DNA of 64,000 nucleotides from Cryptomeria japonica (taxonomy: Eukaryota > Streptophyta > Pinopsida > Cupressales > Cupressaceae). Location: assembly GCF_030272615.1 (NCBI RefSeq), contig NC_081414.1:661864438-661928437 (forward strand), read 5' to 3'. Shown here one piece after another: positions 47,378 through 59,039 of this stretch; within the stretch, counting starts at the first letter, position 1, and the number at the start of each line of letters is the position of its first letter. The notes beneath the pieces were generated by a model that ran no database searches, was not told where the DNA came from, and saw only the letters and a list, made by a program, of their open reading frames with translations. The position numbers and the translations under genes are program-made.

Positions 47378-48632
47378 TAAAGATACCTCGAGTACTTAAT
47401 TTTGTCAAAGACACAATGACCATTGCCAATTAAAATAATAAAAACATGAATTGTTATTTGTAAATATTAATAAGGATAAATAGTAAGTATTAATATAAAT
47501 CAAGTAAATAATAAAGAATAATTATTATTATTACAACATAAAAACAATTGTAAGTAAATCATTAATCATAAAACAATTGTAAGTAAATAATGAATAATAA
47601 TTAGTATTATAAATTAAATCAAGAATAAAACATGATTATTTAAATACTAGTAACTAGTAATAAATAATAGAGAAAATCATCAAAATATAAAAGTAGCGAA
47701 TAGTAAGAAAAAAACCATTAACAAATAAAACCATCATCGAACATTCAAACAAATAGATAAAAAAACGCACTTAAAGATCGATTAAAACATAGCAAACTAA
47801 AATAAATCGTGACATTCCAAAAGTCACGTCCACTGGTCATGGCCGTCGAAGAAATATATAGCGCCTGGCAAAACACGAGAAGAAAAGGGAGGAGAGGATA
47901 ACGCAGAGGTGTGGAGGTGCGATTTCCAGAAGTTGGATAAAAACATTGCCATAAAGCAAAGCCACACGATATAGGCTTAGAGAATATACCGTGTAGCTCC
48001 AGCGTGCAGACAGGGGCATAGGGAAAGCTTCAACAGTGCGAAAGCCTGCTCATTACCAGCAAACGGTGAAGGAAGGAGGCCCCGGTACGGACGTCCCAGG
48101 ACGAAAGGGATACACAACTAAACCACAGGTAATTTACAATATTAAATGTGAAGAAATCTGGTTACAGAGCTGCGTTAAAACAGTGATTGGAATTTAGAGG
48201 GGGATTCATGATGAATTCCTTAGAGGCAATATATATATTGTGTAGAGATTGATCATATGCATATGTTAGAGATAGGGAACTTGGATAGGGGTGGGATCCC
48301 TGCCAAGTTATGGAAACATATAAACTGATTACTCAGTAATAGAGATCCCATAGAGACCTTAGGCAGATATTACCTGGGTTGTCTTAACTGAGAAAGAATT
48401 CTCAATAGAGAGTTGGGGCAATCCATGGTAAGAATCAACCTAAGTAATGCTTTTATCTTGTATAATTAGTAACATATCAATAAGTATTTAATTGCTAAGT
48501 ATGTAGAATAATACCATTTTGCTACGTGTATTAATGACACACATATTTATTTATGTTGTATATTATGGAATACTAACGTTTGTTGCAGGTCTTGAACTCC
48601 AAATAGGCAACTTACCCACTAGGGACATTACA
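47359..48632 (+). repeat. 3' LTR of the chromovirus
   Basis: 1,274 bp, starts TGCAATGACC, ends GACATTACA, followed by CATAG. It supplies the last five sense codons and the stop of pol. Confidence 0.95.
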
Positions 48633-48637
48633 CATAG

Positions 48638-49720
48638 ACATGTTGTAACCAAGTGATTCTTTTTGATAAAACATCCCAATGTAGTGTGTCTCATAGAATA
48701 CAATTATTGTAGGAAATGCATAAAATGAACCATTTGTTTAAGCTCTTTTAGATTTATTTTGAAACAAATGCAATTGGCACGTCTAATGCAAAAGTCAACA
48801 ATCTCTGCTGGGATTCTCTCAACTTTTGCGTAAAAGAGAACTTCAGAATAGGGATAATGATTGGAACTCGAGCATGATGGAACAGTTACAGTAACATTGG
48901 GCAGAACAATGCTCTGTACCAACATTTTGAAAGCATAAATCTTTGTGAGTTGGACCTGGAGATGGTTTAATAGTCTACAGGCTGCTTGCATTTAAGGGTG
49001 GAGAGATCACCTTGAATTGGAATAGGGACTTCCTTCTATGTTAAGTTTCAAGCTCCTAGATGCCATAAGGGATTGTGGGGTTTGTAGAACAAGGACTAGT
49101 GGTATCAATAAAAAATGCAACACAAGCACCTAGTTGTAATGTTGGTTTCTCAACTAGGCAATATTATAGGAGCTGTTACAGGGACTAATAGCGGTCAAAA
49201 TGAAAACTAATCATAAAAAACTTCATCAAGGAATGTCCAATTTTCAACATAAGAAACTGTACTGGTGAAAATTAGGTGTTTTCACCAAAATTTAATGGTG
49301 AAAATTAGGCATTTATATGTTTAGGCATACAAACTAGACGTATTTCCACTACATTACATTGGAGAAGAGTGAGATCAATAGATTCAACCTCTCTTGTTGT
49401 GAAAAGGGCTGAATGTTGATTAGATTCCACTCCTCTTTGTGGGGATTGAATTGAATACTGAAAATAAGAAAATTAATACTAGATCTAGGGCTTAAGATGG
49501 AAAATTGACATAAATGAATATGAACAGGCTATTGTAGATTAGATATGAAGTTGTAATCGCAAAGCATAGATGAGGAAGATGAACGAAACTTGTGATTAGA
49601 ATTTGGACTTGAAAAATCAAGACAAAGTAGCTTCGACGAATCTGTCCCCCGAATGTTAGATGCAGACAAATCTTATCCAAAATGCTAATCAGAATCTACC
49701 CCAGAAGTTTCGCAAGAAAT
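48638..49720. other. Unassigned sequence with a coding-like minus-strand stretch
   Basis: The minus strand is open at 48991-48704 (95 codons, LPNVTVTVPSCSSSNHYPYS, EIVDFCIRRANCICF) and in an adjacent frame reads LLTFALDVPIAF; the 28 bases around that point recur inverted at 41316-41343. No family is recognised. The rest of the interval shows no gene. Confidence 0.35.
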
Positions 49721-50700
49721 TCATGGGACGCTGTAGTGTGGGCCAAATATGTCCTCCACTTTTTGTGCTTGCAAAAGCTGGATTTGATTGTCTTTGTCTA
49801 CTTTGTTAAATTCGAGATTTATACCTCTTGAACCTCTCACCTGCACACAGAAAGAGAAGAAAGATGTTGGGAATAGGGGTTTGCCTAAGTCAAACCCCAG
49901 GTTTGGAATTAACCTTTGAAATGAATTGAAATGCTGAATGTTATACCTCAAATCTGCTGTAGATGATTGTAGGTTGATGATGCAGTGCTTTTTGAATGTG
50001 ATCACAAGTGTCAATGCAATAACATGACATGACAAGACAAGACATGGATGACGTAATCAAACGCACATACTTGCATGAATATTGAAGTAATTTGTGTGCT
50101 CCATGATGTGTAGATCTTGAAGAATATGGTGGGATGAAATGTCGCCTTGATGCTCAATGAATGCTTGATGATAGTGCTTGATAATGAATGCTTGTGATGA
50201 TAAATTGTGTATCAAATTGAATTAGAAGATTGCTCTTATATAGTGTTCTCAAGGCATTTCCCTGATTAGGCCGACCTCCAACAATCAAATTGAGACATTG
50301 TAATTGGAAACCAACAAGCTAGAAATGTGCATCAGCCCATTCAAATTTGGGCCCGGTTTGGGAGGATAGGTGCACTTTGAGCACCATTGTCCACCCAAAA
50401 CCAGGTGAACAGGCCAAAGATGGTGTGCACATAGCCCAGGACAGAGGTTTGAATCACCATGTAAACAAATGACATCAGTTTCAAGGTGAAAGGCCAGAAA
50501 TAGACTTGGATGAGAACTAAAACAGGCCACACTTAAGGCAGGGGCACAAAAAGGTGGTATAAATTGTACAGGGTTACAATTTACAATGCTACAAAAACAT
50601 AAATTTATTTCACTATTTCCAGCATAAAATATGCATTTAATGTTTTGAATTGCAATCAAAGATACCATTGAAGAGAATTTCTAGAGCAAAAATATGTGCC
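49721..50700 (-). mobile_element. Probable Gypsy LTR relic
   Basis: The minus strand at about 49790-49930 resembles the U5 part of the solo Gypsy LTR at 57.7-57.8 kb: a GGGGTTTGAC block, GGCAAACCCC, and CTGTGTG(C/T)AGGT in the same order. A TATATAAGAGC box on the minus strand near 50235 fits an LTR promoter, and the tract further right (50340-50530) would be U3. Long open frames here (up to 127 codons) have no motif and are taken as chance. Boundaries are uncertain. Confidence 0.45.
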
Positions 50701-51985
50701 AAAGAAACTCACTATTGACAATGTGTATATGTTGAACACAATGTTACACCACCTCATGGGTTGAGAGGATTGCAAAATAAGTATCGAAGGGTATTAACAA
50801 AGATGAAAGATAGAATTACCAACTATAAAAAATGAGTTTATGTGACCCTTATACATTCAGCTTCTAAACAAGCATGAGGAGAAATATGCTTTACATCCAT
50901 CTTGGGGAATAGAAAGTAGAATAGGAATTGATATGTATTAGCAGAAATGCAAGACTCAAAGTACTTGTAATGTCCCCAACTGGATATTTTTGATGTTCAC
51001 AATTCCACAAAGAACAATGCATGAAACTTTAGCACCTTTGACCAAGATCTTAATGTGGGCAAGGTGAGAGCATACGGTGAAAGTGATTATAATAATATTG
51101 TAATAAAATGTTGTGTTGGCACCAAACTACATAACTCAATATTGTAAACTATTACAAAATCTGGAAGTAAACATATGCTTAATTTGGTGGCAAGCCTTCT
51201 AGATAAATTATAAACTGATACTGAAAATTAATGAAACATGGCTCAGTATGTTCCTAATACATGAGTCCAAATTTGTACCAACTACATATGTTTACCAGAT
51301 TTTTTGTTCAAGTCTAATACACTTGACATTAAATGTAAGCAATGTGAGGTCGTTAAGATTATTGTTTAGGATCAAAAGTAAGATCACTTTCCATCAAGGA
51401 TGAAAACTTCAAGTTGCTCCAGTTGACATAGTCATTCTGAACTTATCAGAATCTCTAACCATCTTCTATTCTGACTTGATCTTTACAATTTGATGCAAAA
51501 TCACCTTCCCCGTTGTCCTTTGTGACTAATCCATTGAATTGACTGGAATTCACAAGGCTACATCATCAAGTATGAAACGGGACTTTATAAAAGGATATAC
51601 TTTCATGCTATTCTAGATATTTAATGTATGACCAAACCATACAACTTATGTCATTAAATACAAAAGTTGATCTTATTAAACAAATTAAATATTCATACAT
51701 TTCCGTAAGCTCAATCTGTGACCCATCTAGTTAGATAAATTCCTTCTTTAGCAAGATCCAGAGAGCATTAAATTAGAGATGAGATTGTGAACAGAAGCCT
51801 AGAATAACTTCACATCAATGATCATTCTCCTAAATGGATCGATCTGCAATTTGGTATTAAATTCTGATGATTGAAAAGAATCCATTCAATATCATCAAAG
51901 AATACTTATTCCCTTGTGAAGTGAATTAGTTGTAGGGAAATCGACCACCTTGTCTTTACTAAAACCCAGTGAAAATAAATCACAA
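50701..51985. other. Spacer, no gene seen
   Basis: AT-rich sequence. TGTAATGTCCCC near 50969 resembles a common plant LTR start but nothing else supports an element there. Confidence 0.45.
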
Positions 51986-52639
51986 CAAACTCAGTGTATA
52001 TAACCTATTCATTTGAAAGTAAATCTAAGTGATATATATTGTTCTATTGAAGGTTTATTCAGTTTACATCAATCATAATTCAAAAATTCCAAAAACACAA
52101 AGTACAACCCAGCATTTGCTGACTTCATACAACACATTATAGACCAAAAACCTCATATGGTAATTAAGACTAATCCAAACAACAAATAGCCATAACAGAC
52201 CAACTAAAATATTGACACGAGAACCAACAAAATTTAATAGTGAATAGGCAAAATAGAGATGATACCTTCCACTCAGTACAAAAGTAAATATCCCCACAAC
52301 AATACCAAATTCAAACTCATGCACACTCAAGCGTATAATTAAATATGAAGATGGGATTTTGTTAGCTGCTTCGGTTGTCATGAATCAACATTCCTTAATG
52401 ATCTGAATCATGAGGCAAATTGTCATATCAAAAGTGCCTATCCCACAAATGAAATTTGTATACATGTTACCAGCTCTTCCTGCAGCAGAATATGAGATCA
52501 ATTCAATTTTTGCCGACATCTTTCTGATTTTACTGATTTTTCATCATTGAAGGATATCCAAAATACCTACTTAATAAAATACAATCTCATTGGTTTTACT
52601 AATTTGATCTTAATCACATCAAATTATCCATAGTCTGAC

Positions 52640-52735
52640 CTTTCTAGTGATGCAATCTTGCAACCACTCCTCATTTTTTGTGATCTTCCTGCCTTCGAGA
52701 CCTCTATACAGATTCATACTTCCTTGGCCAGACAT
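52640..52735 (-). pseudogene. Exon-like block B, copy 1
   Basis: The minus strand reads MSGQGSMNLY, GLEGRKITKNEEWLQDCI then meets GTCAGA, a plausible splice donor. Copy 2 at 54123-54215 preserves the frame (SLEGKKITKNEWLQDCI). The WLQDCI end is faintly like the end of a BRCT repeat, but that is speculation. Product unknown. Confidence 0.35.
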
Positions 52736-53016
52736 TTTCAGCAAACTCTTCCTCCTCAACACCCACTAGATTAAAATGCCACAGCTATAGTAACCGCCAC
52801 CAAAATGCTCTCTACATTGTAAGAGGAATGTGTCTGTATGCAACATTTTTTTTTTAATGCCCTCACCTTTTTTTATTCTCACCTGCATGCAACGAATATT
52901 AAACTCTAATCGCCAACTGCCCAACACTCATATTTTCCCGGCAACTGTTCTCTATCACTGTGCGTAGGTTTTTGTGTTCTCTCTTGCTTTGAAATCTCTT
53001 CTCTGGCCTTGAAATT

Positions 53017-53100
53017 GCTGCACTCCTATGTAGGCCAGAGCAGTGCCTTGAGGGATTTGCATTCTTTTGCATCAAAAACATATAAACCTTCCCTGACATC
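53017..53100 (-). pseudogene. Exon-like block A, copy 1
   Basis: Directly after a pyrimidine-poor TTGCAG acceptor on the minus strand the frame reads DVREGLYVFDAKECKSL; copy 2 (54490-54573) reads DVMEGLYVLNASEHVSLDIALACIGVQ before a stop. Copy 1 shifts frame after about 18 codons. The shared frame and shared acceptor suggest an old exon. No family recognised. Confidence 0.35.
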
Positions 53101-53270
53101 CTGCAACCATAAACTCAGGCAAATAACAAAGTGTCGAAAATTTTAAATTAATATTTGTTTCAAAAAATATGCAGCTTCACTGAAGGAATTAGCAAATGGA
53201 ATACAAATCTTGAAAGAAGCTAAATTCTGAGTGGTTGTTTGATTGAATTTTAATCAATGTTTTGAAGCAT

Positions 53271-53404
53271 TGTTCCACAGTCGTTGGGGACGGAGAGAAG
53301 GGGGAACGTGGGGACGAGCTTCGAGGATGGGGGGACAAAGGGAAATAGTTTCGGGGACAGGGAGACTTGGGCCGGGGAGGGTGGAAATGCGTTTCCGTGG
53401 AACA
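53271..53404. mobile_element. GC-rich 134-bp insert with short inverted ends
   Basis: A purine-rich, GC-rich island in AT-rich DNA bounded by TGTTCCAC and GTGGAACA, a perfect 8-bp inverted pair. The inside repeats GGGGAC-type words (for example TTGGGGACGGAGAG, ACGTGGGGACGAGC). TTTGAAG occurs on both sides but not flush with the ends, so no clean target duplication is claimed. Confidence 0.45.
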
Positions 53405-53434
53405 CTGGTTTGAAGTGAATCAGTTATAAGGCAG

Positions 53435-54715
53435 CAAACTCAATGTATATAACCTACTCATGTGAAAGTAATTCTAAGTGATATATATTGTTCTGTTGAA
53501 GGTTTATATAGTTTACATTAATCATAATTCCAAAATTCCAAAAACACAAAGTACAACCCAGCGTTTGGTGGTTTCATACAACACCTTATAAACGAATAAC
53601 CTCATATGGTAATTAAGAATAATACAAACAGCAAACGGCCATAATGGACCAAATAAAAAATAGACACGGGAACCAATGAAAATTACTAGTGAACAAGAAA
53701 AATAGAGAAGATACCTTCCACTCAGTATAAAAGTAAATAGCCCCACAACAATACCAAATTCAAACTCATGCACACTCAAGCGTATAATTAATATGAAGAT
53801 GGGATTTTGTTAGCTACTCTGGTTGCTATGAATCAACATTCCTCACTGATTTGAATCATGAGGCTAACTGCCATACCAAAAGTGCCTATCCCACAAATAA
53901 AATTGGTATGCATGTCAACACCTCTTCCTGTAGCAGAATATGAGATCAAATTAATTTTTGTCGACATCTTTCCAATTTTACTCATTTTTCACAATTAAAG
54001 AATATCCAAAACCCCTACTTTTCTGCCCAATCTGCAAAATTCTCCCACCCTTCTCAATAAAATGCAATCTCACTATTTTTACTAATTTGATCTCAATCAC
54101 ATCAAATTATCCATAGTCTGACCTTTCCAATGATGCAATCTTGTAGCCACTCATTTTTTGTGATCTTCTTGCCTTCAAGACTTCCATACAGACTGATACT
54201 TCCTTGGCTAGACATTTCCAACAGACTCTTTCTCCTCAAGACACACTAGATCAAAACACCATAGCTACAACAGCCACCACCAACATGCTTTGTACACTAT
54301 AAGAGGAATGTGTCTACGTGTAACAAATATTTTTTTAATGCCCTCCCTTTTTTTATTCTCACCTACATACAACAATTAAACCCTAATTGTCAACTACCCA
54401 ACACTTATTTTCCCAACTAACTATCCTCTTTCACCATGTGTAGGTGTTTGTTCTCTCTTGCTTCAAAATCTCTAACTTTGGCCTTGAAATCACTGCACTC
54501 CTATGCAAGCTAGAGCAATGTCTAGAGAGACGTGTTCACTTGCATTGAGAACATATAAACCTTCCATGACATCCTGCAACTGTAAACATGGGCAAATAAC
54601 AGTGTCAAAATTCTTTGAATGAATATTTCTCTTAAAAAATATGTAGTTGTACTGAAGGAATTGGCAATCGGAAGACAAATCTTGAAAGATGCTAAATTTT
54701 GATTGGTTGTTCGCG
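53435..54715 (-). repeat. Tandem segmental duplication, copy 2
   Basis: Second copy of the unit at 51986-53238, with a 35-bp length difference near 54030 and many substitutions. The 196 bp between the copies hold a GC-rich insert. Confidence 0.85.
53522..53776 (-). pseudogene. Hydrophobic exon-like block C, copy 2
   Basis: 85 open codons (VHEFEFGIVVGLFTFILSGR and further hydrophobic text) align frame for frame with 52073-52351 in copy 1, at about 70% residue identity. In both, the codon after SGR is part of AAG-GTATC, a possible splice donor, so only the first part may be coding. A one-base loss in copy 2 breaks the frame upstream. Function unknown; may be translated intron. Confidence 0.3.
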
Positions 54716-56039
54716 TGTATGTCATGTCCCCATTCAAGACCGGAAGACAATAAGAGTCAATATACATTTGAACAAGTTTAAATTAAAGTTTTAAACTTGT
54801 TGACATCGAGTCATACTCATACTAACAACACTCACTGTATCAATAATTGATTTGGGGGATGAAAGTAATCTTGTAAAGCACCAATTAAGGGAAAAGGTAG
54901 CAACTGGAATAACGAAGAGTTAGCTAATCATAGGATTAGTCATCCTCGATGATATCGGCATCATTCACAATCAATTATAGATCTTAGCAAACAAAGATCG
55001 ACATTAAGCAATATCGACTTAAGAAGAAGATAATTAGTTATCAATGATTAAGGAGGGCAGAAATCATTCAAACCGATGCTAACTATCATCTTATTGTTAG
55101 CTGTTATGAAGAGACATGATAATAAAGATTAAATGTCAGACAACGATTATGTTATGCAAACATTTGATTTTGAAATAAGGCAATAAAATATTGAAGAGAC
55201 ACCAATACGGATTATTGATTGCTAAGAGGATACAATGCCTTTTGAAACAATAGTAACCCCTTTTCAAAGAGGTGTGATTAGCACTTCCAAAGTGAGCAAT
55301 CAATATATGTGCAACGCTTAATATGTGTATTAAGTCAACTATCACCATTTGTCATGAAAGGGTGTAATTAGTATAAAGGAAGACAATTATGAATAGGCAT
55401 GAGACATACCTTTTGGACATAACTTATCATCCATTTGAAATATATAAGGAGGCACTCGATCTCACTTCAGAAGGGGCGGAATAAAAATATCTTATATCCA
55501 TATACAATAAATTGGAGAACTACAACAGTAACCCTTGGCACTAATTGGTGACATAAGGAACTGTTAGGGCTGCAAAATCTTGTATCTGTCTTTTTGTATT
55601 AAGGGGTTTGTCGATAGGTTGTCAATCTTAAATGCACTCAATTTGGGGTTTTTAGTTTTATATTTCTCGCTCGCAAAGGGGTTTCTATTAATGATCTATT
55701 ATTTCCATTATGATCTCTTTGTATGCCCCCTAGCCTTAATGCTCTCATGGCCCCTTGCCCCTTACTCTAAGTTGCACGTGGTTAAAATTAAGCGTTGTAT
55801 GTAAGTTCCGCTTACCCACAGGTCACTTTTACTTTTTACCTTTTGTCTTGCGAATGTGCGGGTTATGATCTAAATGGCTAAATGGTTAGTCCCGCAGTTT
55901 GCTACTTCTTGGTTAGGCTTTTGTTGCAGGCCTATGGGTATCATTGGTAGGCTACCGGTTAATATGACGTGCATCCCTGTCAGATCATCTATGCTCAAAG
56001 GTTCCTTGTCGTAGGCCTACGAAAGGTGTTGAGGGACGA
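54716..56039. other. Spacer, no gene seen
   Basis: No coding or repeat structure could be supported. Composition shifts toward more G and C from about 55.7 kb. Confidence 0.45.
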
Positions 56040-56455
56040 GCGAGCAAGAGCTTGCTTACCCGCAAGGTTGGATGGAAGGAGGTAAAGTTGTTAACGGGCA
56101 AGCAGGAGGTAAGCTTCAATATAGGAGTTGAGCAAAAAGGAGAGGCCTACATCCTCGTAGGGTGACATCACAAAGTAAGTGAATATTTTGTGGGTGAGTG
56201 GAACAGAAGGGTGCCGATAAGGAAAGGCCCACAACCCCACAAAGTAGGACCCAAATAATTGAAAAGTTTTGCAGGTCGATGGGGTAAGGGAATGATTATT
56301 AGATACAATTGATGTAGTCCGCAATCCCGCAAGGATAAGCCAAAAGAAGTAAGGAGGTGTGTGGGCGAGCGTAGCAAAAGGATAATGTAGAGTGTGCATT
56401 CCGCACCCCCGCAAAATAGAAACTAAAGGAATCAAGTGACTTGTGGGCATGCAAG
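56040..56455. repeat. Degenerate tandem repeat, unit about 80-90 bp
   Basis: Four or five diverged modules, each carrying a CCGCAA or CCACAA word, a purine stretch, and a TTGTGGGC(G/A)(A/T)G-type word (for example TGTGTGGGCGAGCG near 56361). The modules lie just upstream of the large coding frame and could be part of its promoter or 5' LTR; that is inference. Confidence 0.55.
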
Positions 56456-56786
56456 AGTCTTCTATGGACATTTTAAAGGGGCAGTCTGGCATCCTAGTCA
56501 CATCAATAGAATTCCACGTGGATTTTCAACGTAGGTTTGGTCGTTTGATTGGCTTGCTCATATGGCATCCACTGTTGAAATTCAAACTACATACGACTAC
56601 TTGTGGATTCAATTTGCTTGCTGCATTTATTGCTCAAGTGTGAGTTTTATTGTGATTTACTGCCTGAATTGATTCACGATTCACACTTTGTTTTCAAGAT
56701 TGTGTTCATGCGACTGCAAAAGGCTTGGGTAAATTGAAGGTGCAATAATTCTAGATGTGTTGCGCGAGTTGGTGATTTTTTGAGTA

Positions 56787-56946
56787 ATGAAGCGAACTGC
56801 AAAAATAGTAAGTTTCTTATCCTGTTTTAGTTCTAGGGGGTGAATTGTGTTTTCTCGGAAAGGAGTTTCTCGTTGCTTGTTAGCCCTGGGTTTTTTTACA
56901 CTCAAAATTGCAGTTAGTTTTCCCCGGTGTTTGTAGAATTGTAAAA
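56787..56946 (+). other. Possible leader exon and intron before the large frame
   Basis: ATG at 56787 opens a short frame (MKRTAKI) that runs into GTAAGT, a consensus splice donor, and TTTGTAG lies at about 56929-56935 as an acceptor. If used, splicing would place the next ATG (56947) close downstream. Only sequence signals support this. Confidence 0.35.
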
Positions 56947-56966
56947 ATGGCTAAGAGGGGAGGGAG

Positions 56967-59039
56967 TGTTGAAATCAAGGAACACTGAGAGGGGGGAGGG
57001 AGGGGGGGTGAATTAGTTTCCTACCAATTATAAATTTTCAAACTTATTCTCAGACCTGTAGCATCCTAAAATTGCGACACTTGCTATTTCGACTACATTT
57101 GGGTCTTCACGATGGCGATGCAACACGGAACCTGAATGGAGACCCCGAAACTTGTTCATGACATCAAAAACTGTATTTTTCAGCACCCTGGCCTGATCCT
57201 CCTTGCACCCCGCTGTCCCTGGAGGTGGGACCATGGCGCCCAGCGCCCAGGTTCCCCAGGACCATGGCGCCCAGCGCCCTGGTCCCTGGCCCTATTTTGG
57301 GCCCGATCTCTTTTGGGGCTTCGGGTCTTTAAGTTTGCAAATTGGAAAATAATATTTCCTGGTCGGCCTAAGGTCGGGAAAATTAGTCTTTCAACCCTAA
57401 TTGACAAGTATAAAAACTGCATTTCCTCTCTCATTTTGGAAGAGGAAAAAAAGGCGAAAGCGATATTCAAACATTCAAGCATTCAAGCATTCAAGCATTC
57501 CTTCAAGCAATTGAGCATTCTAAGTCTCCATTCAAGGCTAAGTGTTGCATTCAAGACAAGGATTCAACCATTGAAGAGGAGATCACTTACAACATACAAC
57601 ATACAACAACATTTACACCTTCACATGTAAGAATACAAACATTCTTACAACAAGGTATCAGTACTTGTTTACATTACAAACATTTACATTTACAGCATTC
57701 TCATTTCTTGGTTAATTCCAAAACCGGGGTTTGACCTAAAGGCAAACCCCTCATCCCTAACCCCCCAATCGTCCTCTCTTTTCTGTGTGTAGGTTGCAGG
57801 TACGCAGTTGTAATTGAAGATCTGGAATCCTTGTGCAGAGACGAACAGATCCCCCTTTGTTTTGCGGATTTTTCGGAGGACCGTGTGCACGCCGGGCGCC
57901 ATCGTCCCGTCAACTTTCGCTCAAATTTGCAGAACAACACCGTCTCGACATTTTACTGCTAATTCCAGGTCCACAGCTTCATCCCATATCCCTATCTCTG
58001 TTTATAAGCGAATCTTTCCTACTTTACATGCATTCCTAGTTTGATCTTTCTATCTACATTCTTTACAAAAGAGGGTATCCTTGATGTCTTAACCCTTGAA
58101 ACTCATTTAGAATCCAATCTTGCATTGCGTGGGATTGGATCTTGTGGGTTTCAACCCCTCTTTTGAATTTTTCTGCTTTACAAGACCATCGAAAGCAAAT
58201 GCAAGAAAGTAAAATGCAGAAACACAAGATAATCAACTACAAAATCATAACACTAGGATTTTTACATGGAAACCCGAAAGGGAAAAACCACGGTGGGATT
58301 GGAACCCACAATATTCATATACTGTGATCAGGATTACATAAATATTACATAAGGGGAATGCACATGCATTTATACACACTACTTAGAACCAAAGGTTCAA
58401 TTACAAAATGGAAGTCTCACTGACTTACAAATCATTTACAATGATAACTACAATGATTGAACTCCAAAATAGCATCAAAGAATGCCTGGATGAGTTTTGG
58501 TTAACTACAAAAATTCTAACTGTAACACCTTTGTAATTCTACTCTGTTATACTTCTCAATCAGCTACTGGATCAAGAATGCGCACATGAAACTGTGCCAA
58601 ATAGGTTTCTCGAACACCACTCACTCAAATCATCACCCAAAAGGATCTTCTACATTGGTCATATATATCCGCAATCACAAAAAAAAGCATTCATCAAGTC
58701 AGCCAACCATAATATGCAATGTAATGTGTAACCGGGTGTCGGCTTAGATCGAAACACTAAAACATACGTAGATCAATCAAATGATGTCTAAATGATTTCT
58801 ACATGTCGGTCCTATCATCCCATGCACGAATCTAACCACCGCAATCACCGCAAAGATTCCAAACCAAAAGTGCTATGCTTATCCTGAAATACCAGAGATA
58901 GATTACCAGATCACTTCCTCTATCGATTACCAAAAACCATGACTACTGGATATAATTTCCATGAAGATTTGTCATCAATCACAACCCTAATCCATTATCC
59001 ATGCACTAGAATCCATCGGATGAGTGTCAATTGCCAACA
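56967..59039 (-). mobile_element. Solo Copia LTR inside the unknown gene
   Basis: Starts TGTTGAAATC and ends GCCAACA, flanked by GGGAG (56962-56966) and AGGAG (59040-59044), a target duplication with one change. Its text parallels the two Copia LTR families at 6-18 kb (G-run after ACTGAGAG, GGAAACCC..GGGAAAAACCACGG near 58270). With the Gypsy LTR inside it discounted, it is about 0.95 kb. Only one LTR remains, so the interior was removed by LTR-LTR recombination. Confidence 0.85.
57057..58182 (+). mobile_element. Solo Gypsy LTR nested in the solo Copia LTR
   Basis: Starts TGTAGCATCC, ends TGCTTTACA, flanked by a perfect AGACC duplication (57052-57056, 58183-58187). It holds a GC-rich block in which CCATGGCGCCCAGCGCCC occurs twice (57231, 57267) and a U5-like part near 57.72-57.80 kb that resembles the relic at 49.8 kb. 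The orientation is judged from that resemblance. A 164-codon frame inside (57136-57630) is considered accidental. Confidence 0.85.

Larger units (their letters stand above)
41535..48632 (+). mobile_element. Chromovirus-type Ty3/Gypsy element, nearly intact
   Basis: LTRs at 41535-42847 and 47359-48632 are flanked by a perfect CATAG duplication (41530-41534, 48633-48637). Primer-binding site, gag with protease, and pol with RT, RNase H, integrase and chromodomain are all in order. LTRs differ at about 20 positions by eye plus a 39-bp length difference, so this is the youngest large element in the window. The only lesion seen in pol is one TGA. Confidence 0.96.
51986..53238 (-). repeat. Tandem segmental duplication, copy 1
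   Basis: About 1.25 kb that matches 53435-54715 from end to end at roughly 85% by eye, spacing 1,449 bp. Contains exon-like blocks on the minus strand that are listed separately. Confidence 0.85.

Noticed and set aside
50285-50668. 127-codon minus-strand open frame
   Set aside because: No motif, overlaps another open frame, and sits in LTR-like sequence.
50969-50980. TGTAATGTCCCC as start of an LTR element
   Set aside because: No partner, target duplication or interior domain found nearby.
57136-57630. 164-codon plus-strand open frame
   Set aside because: It lies wholly inside the solo Gypsy LTR, crosses a CATTCAAG simple repeat and has no family motif; treated as accidental.
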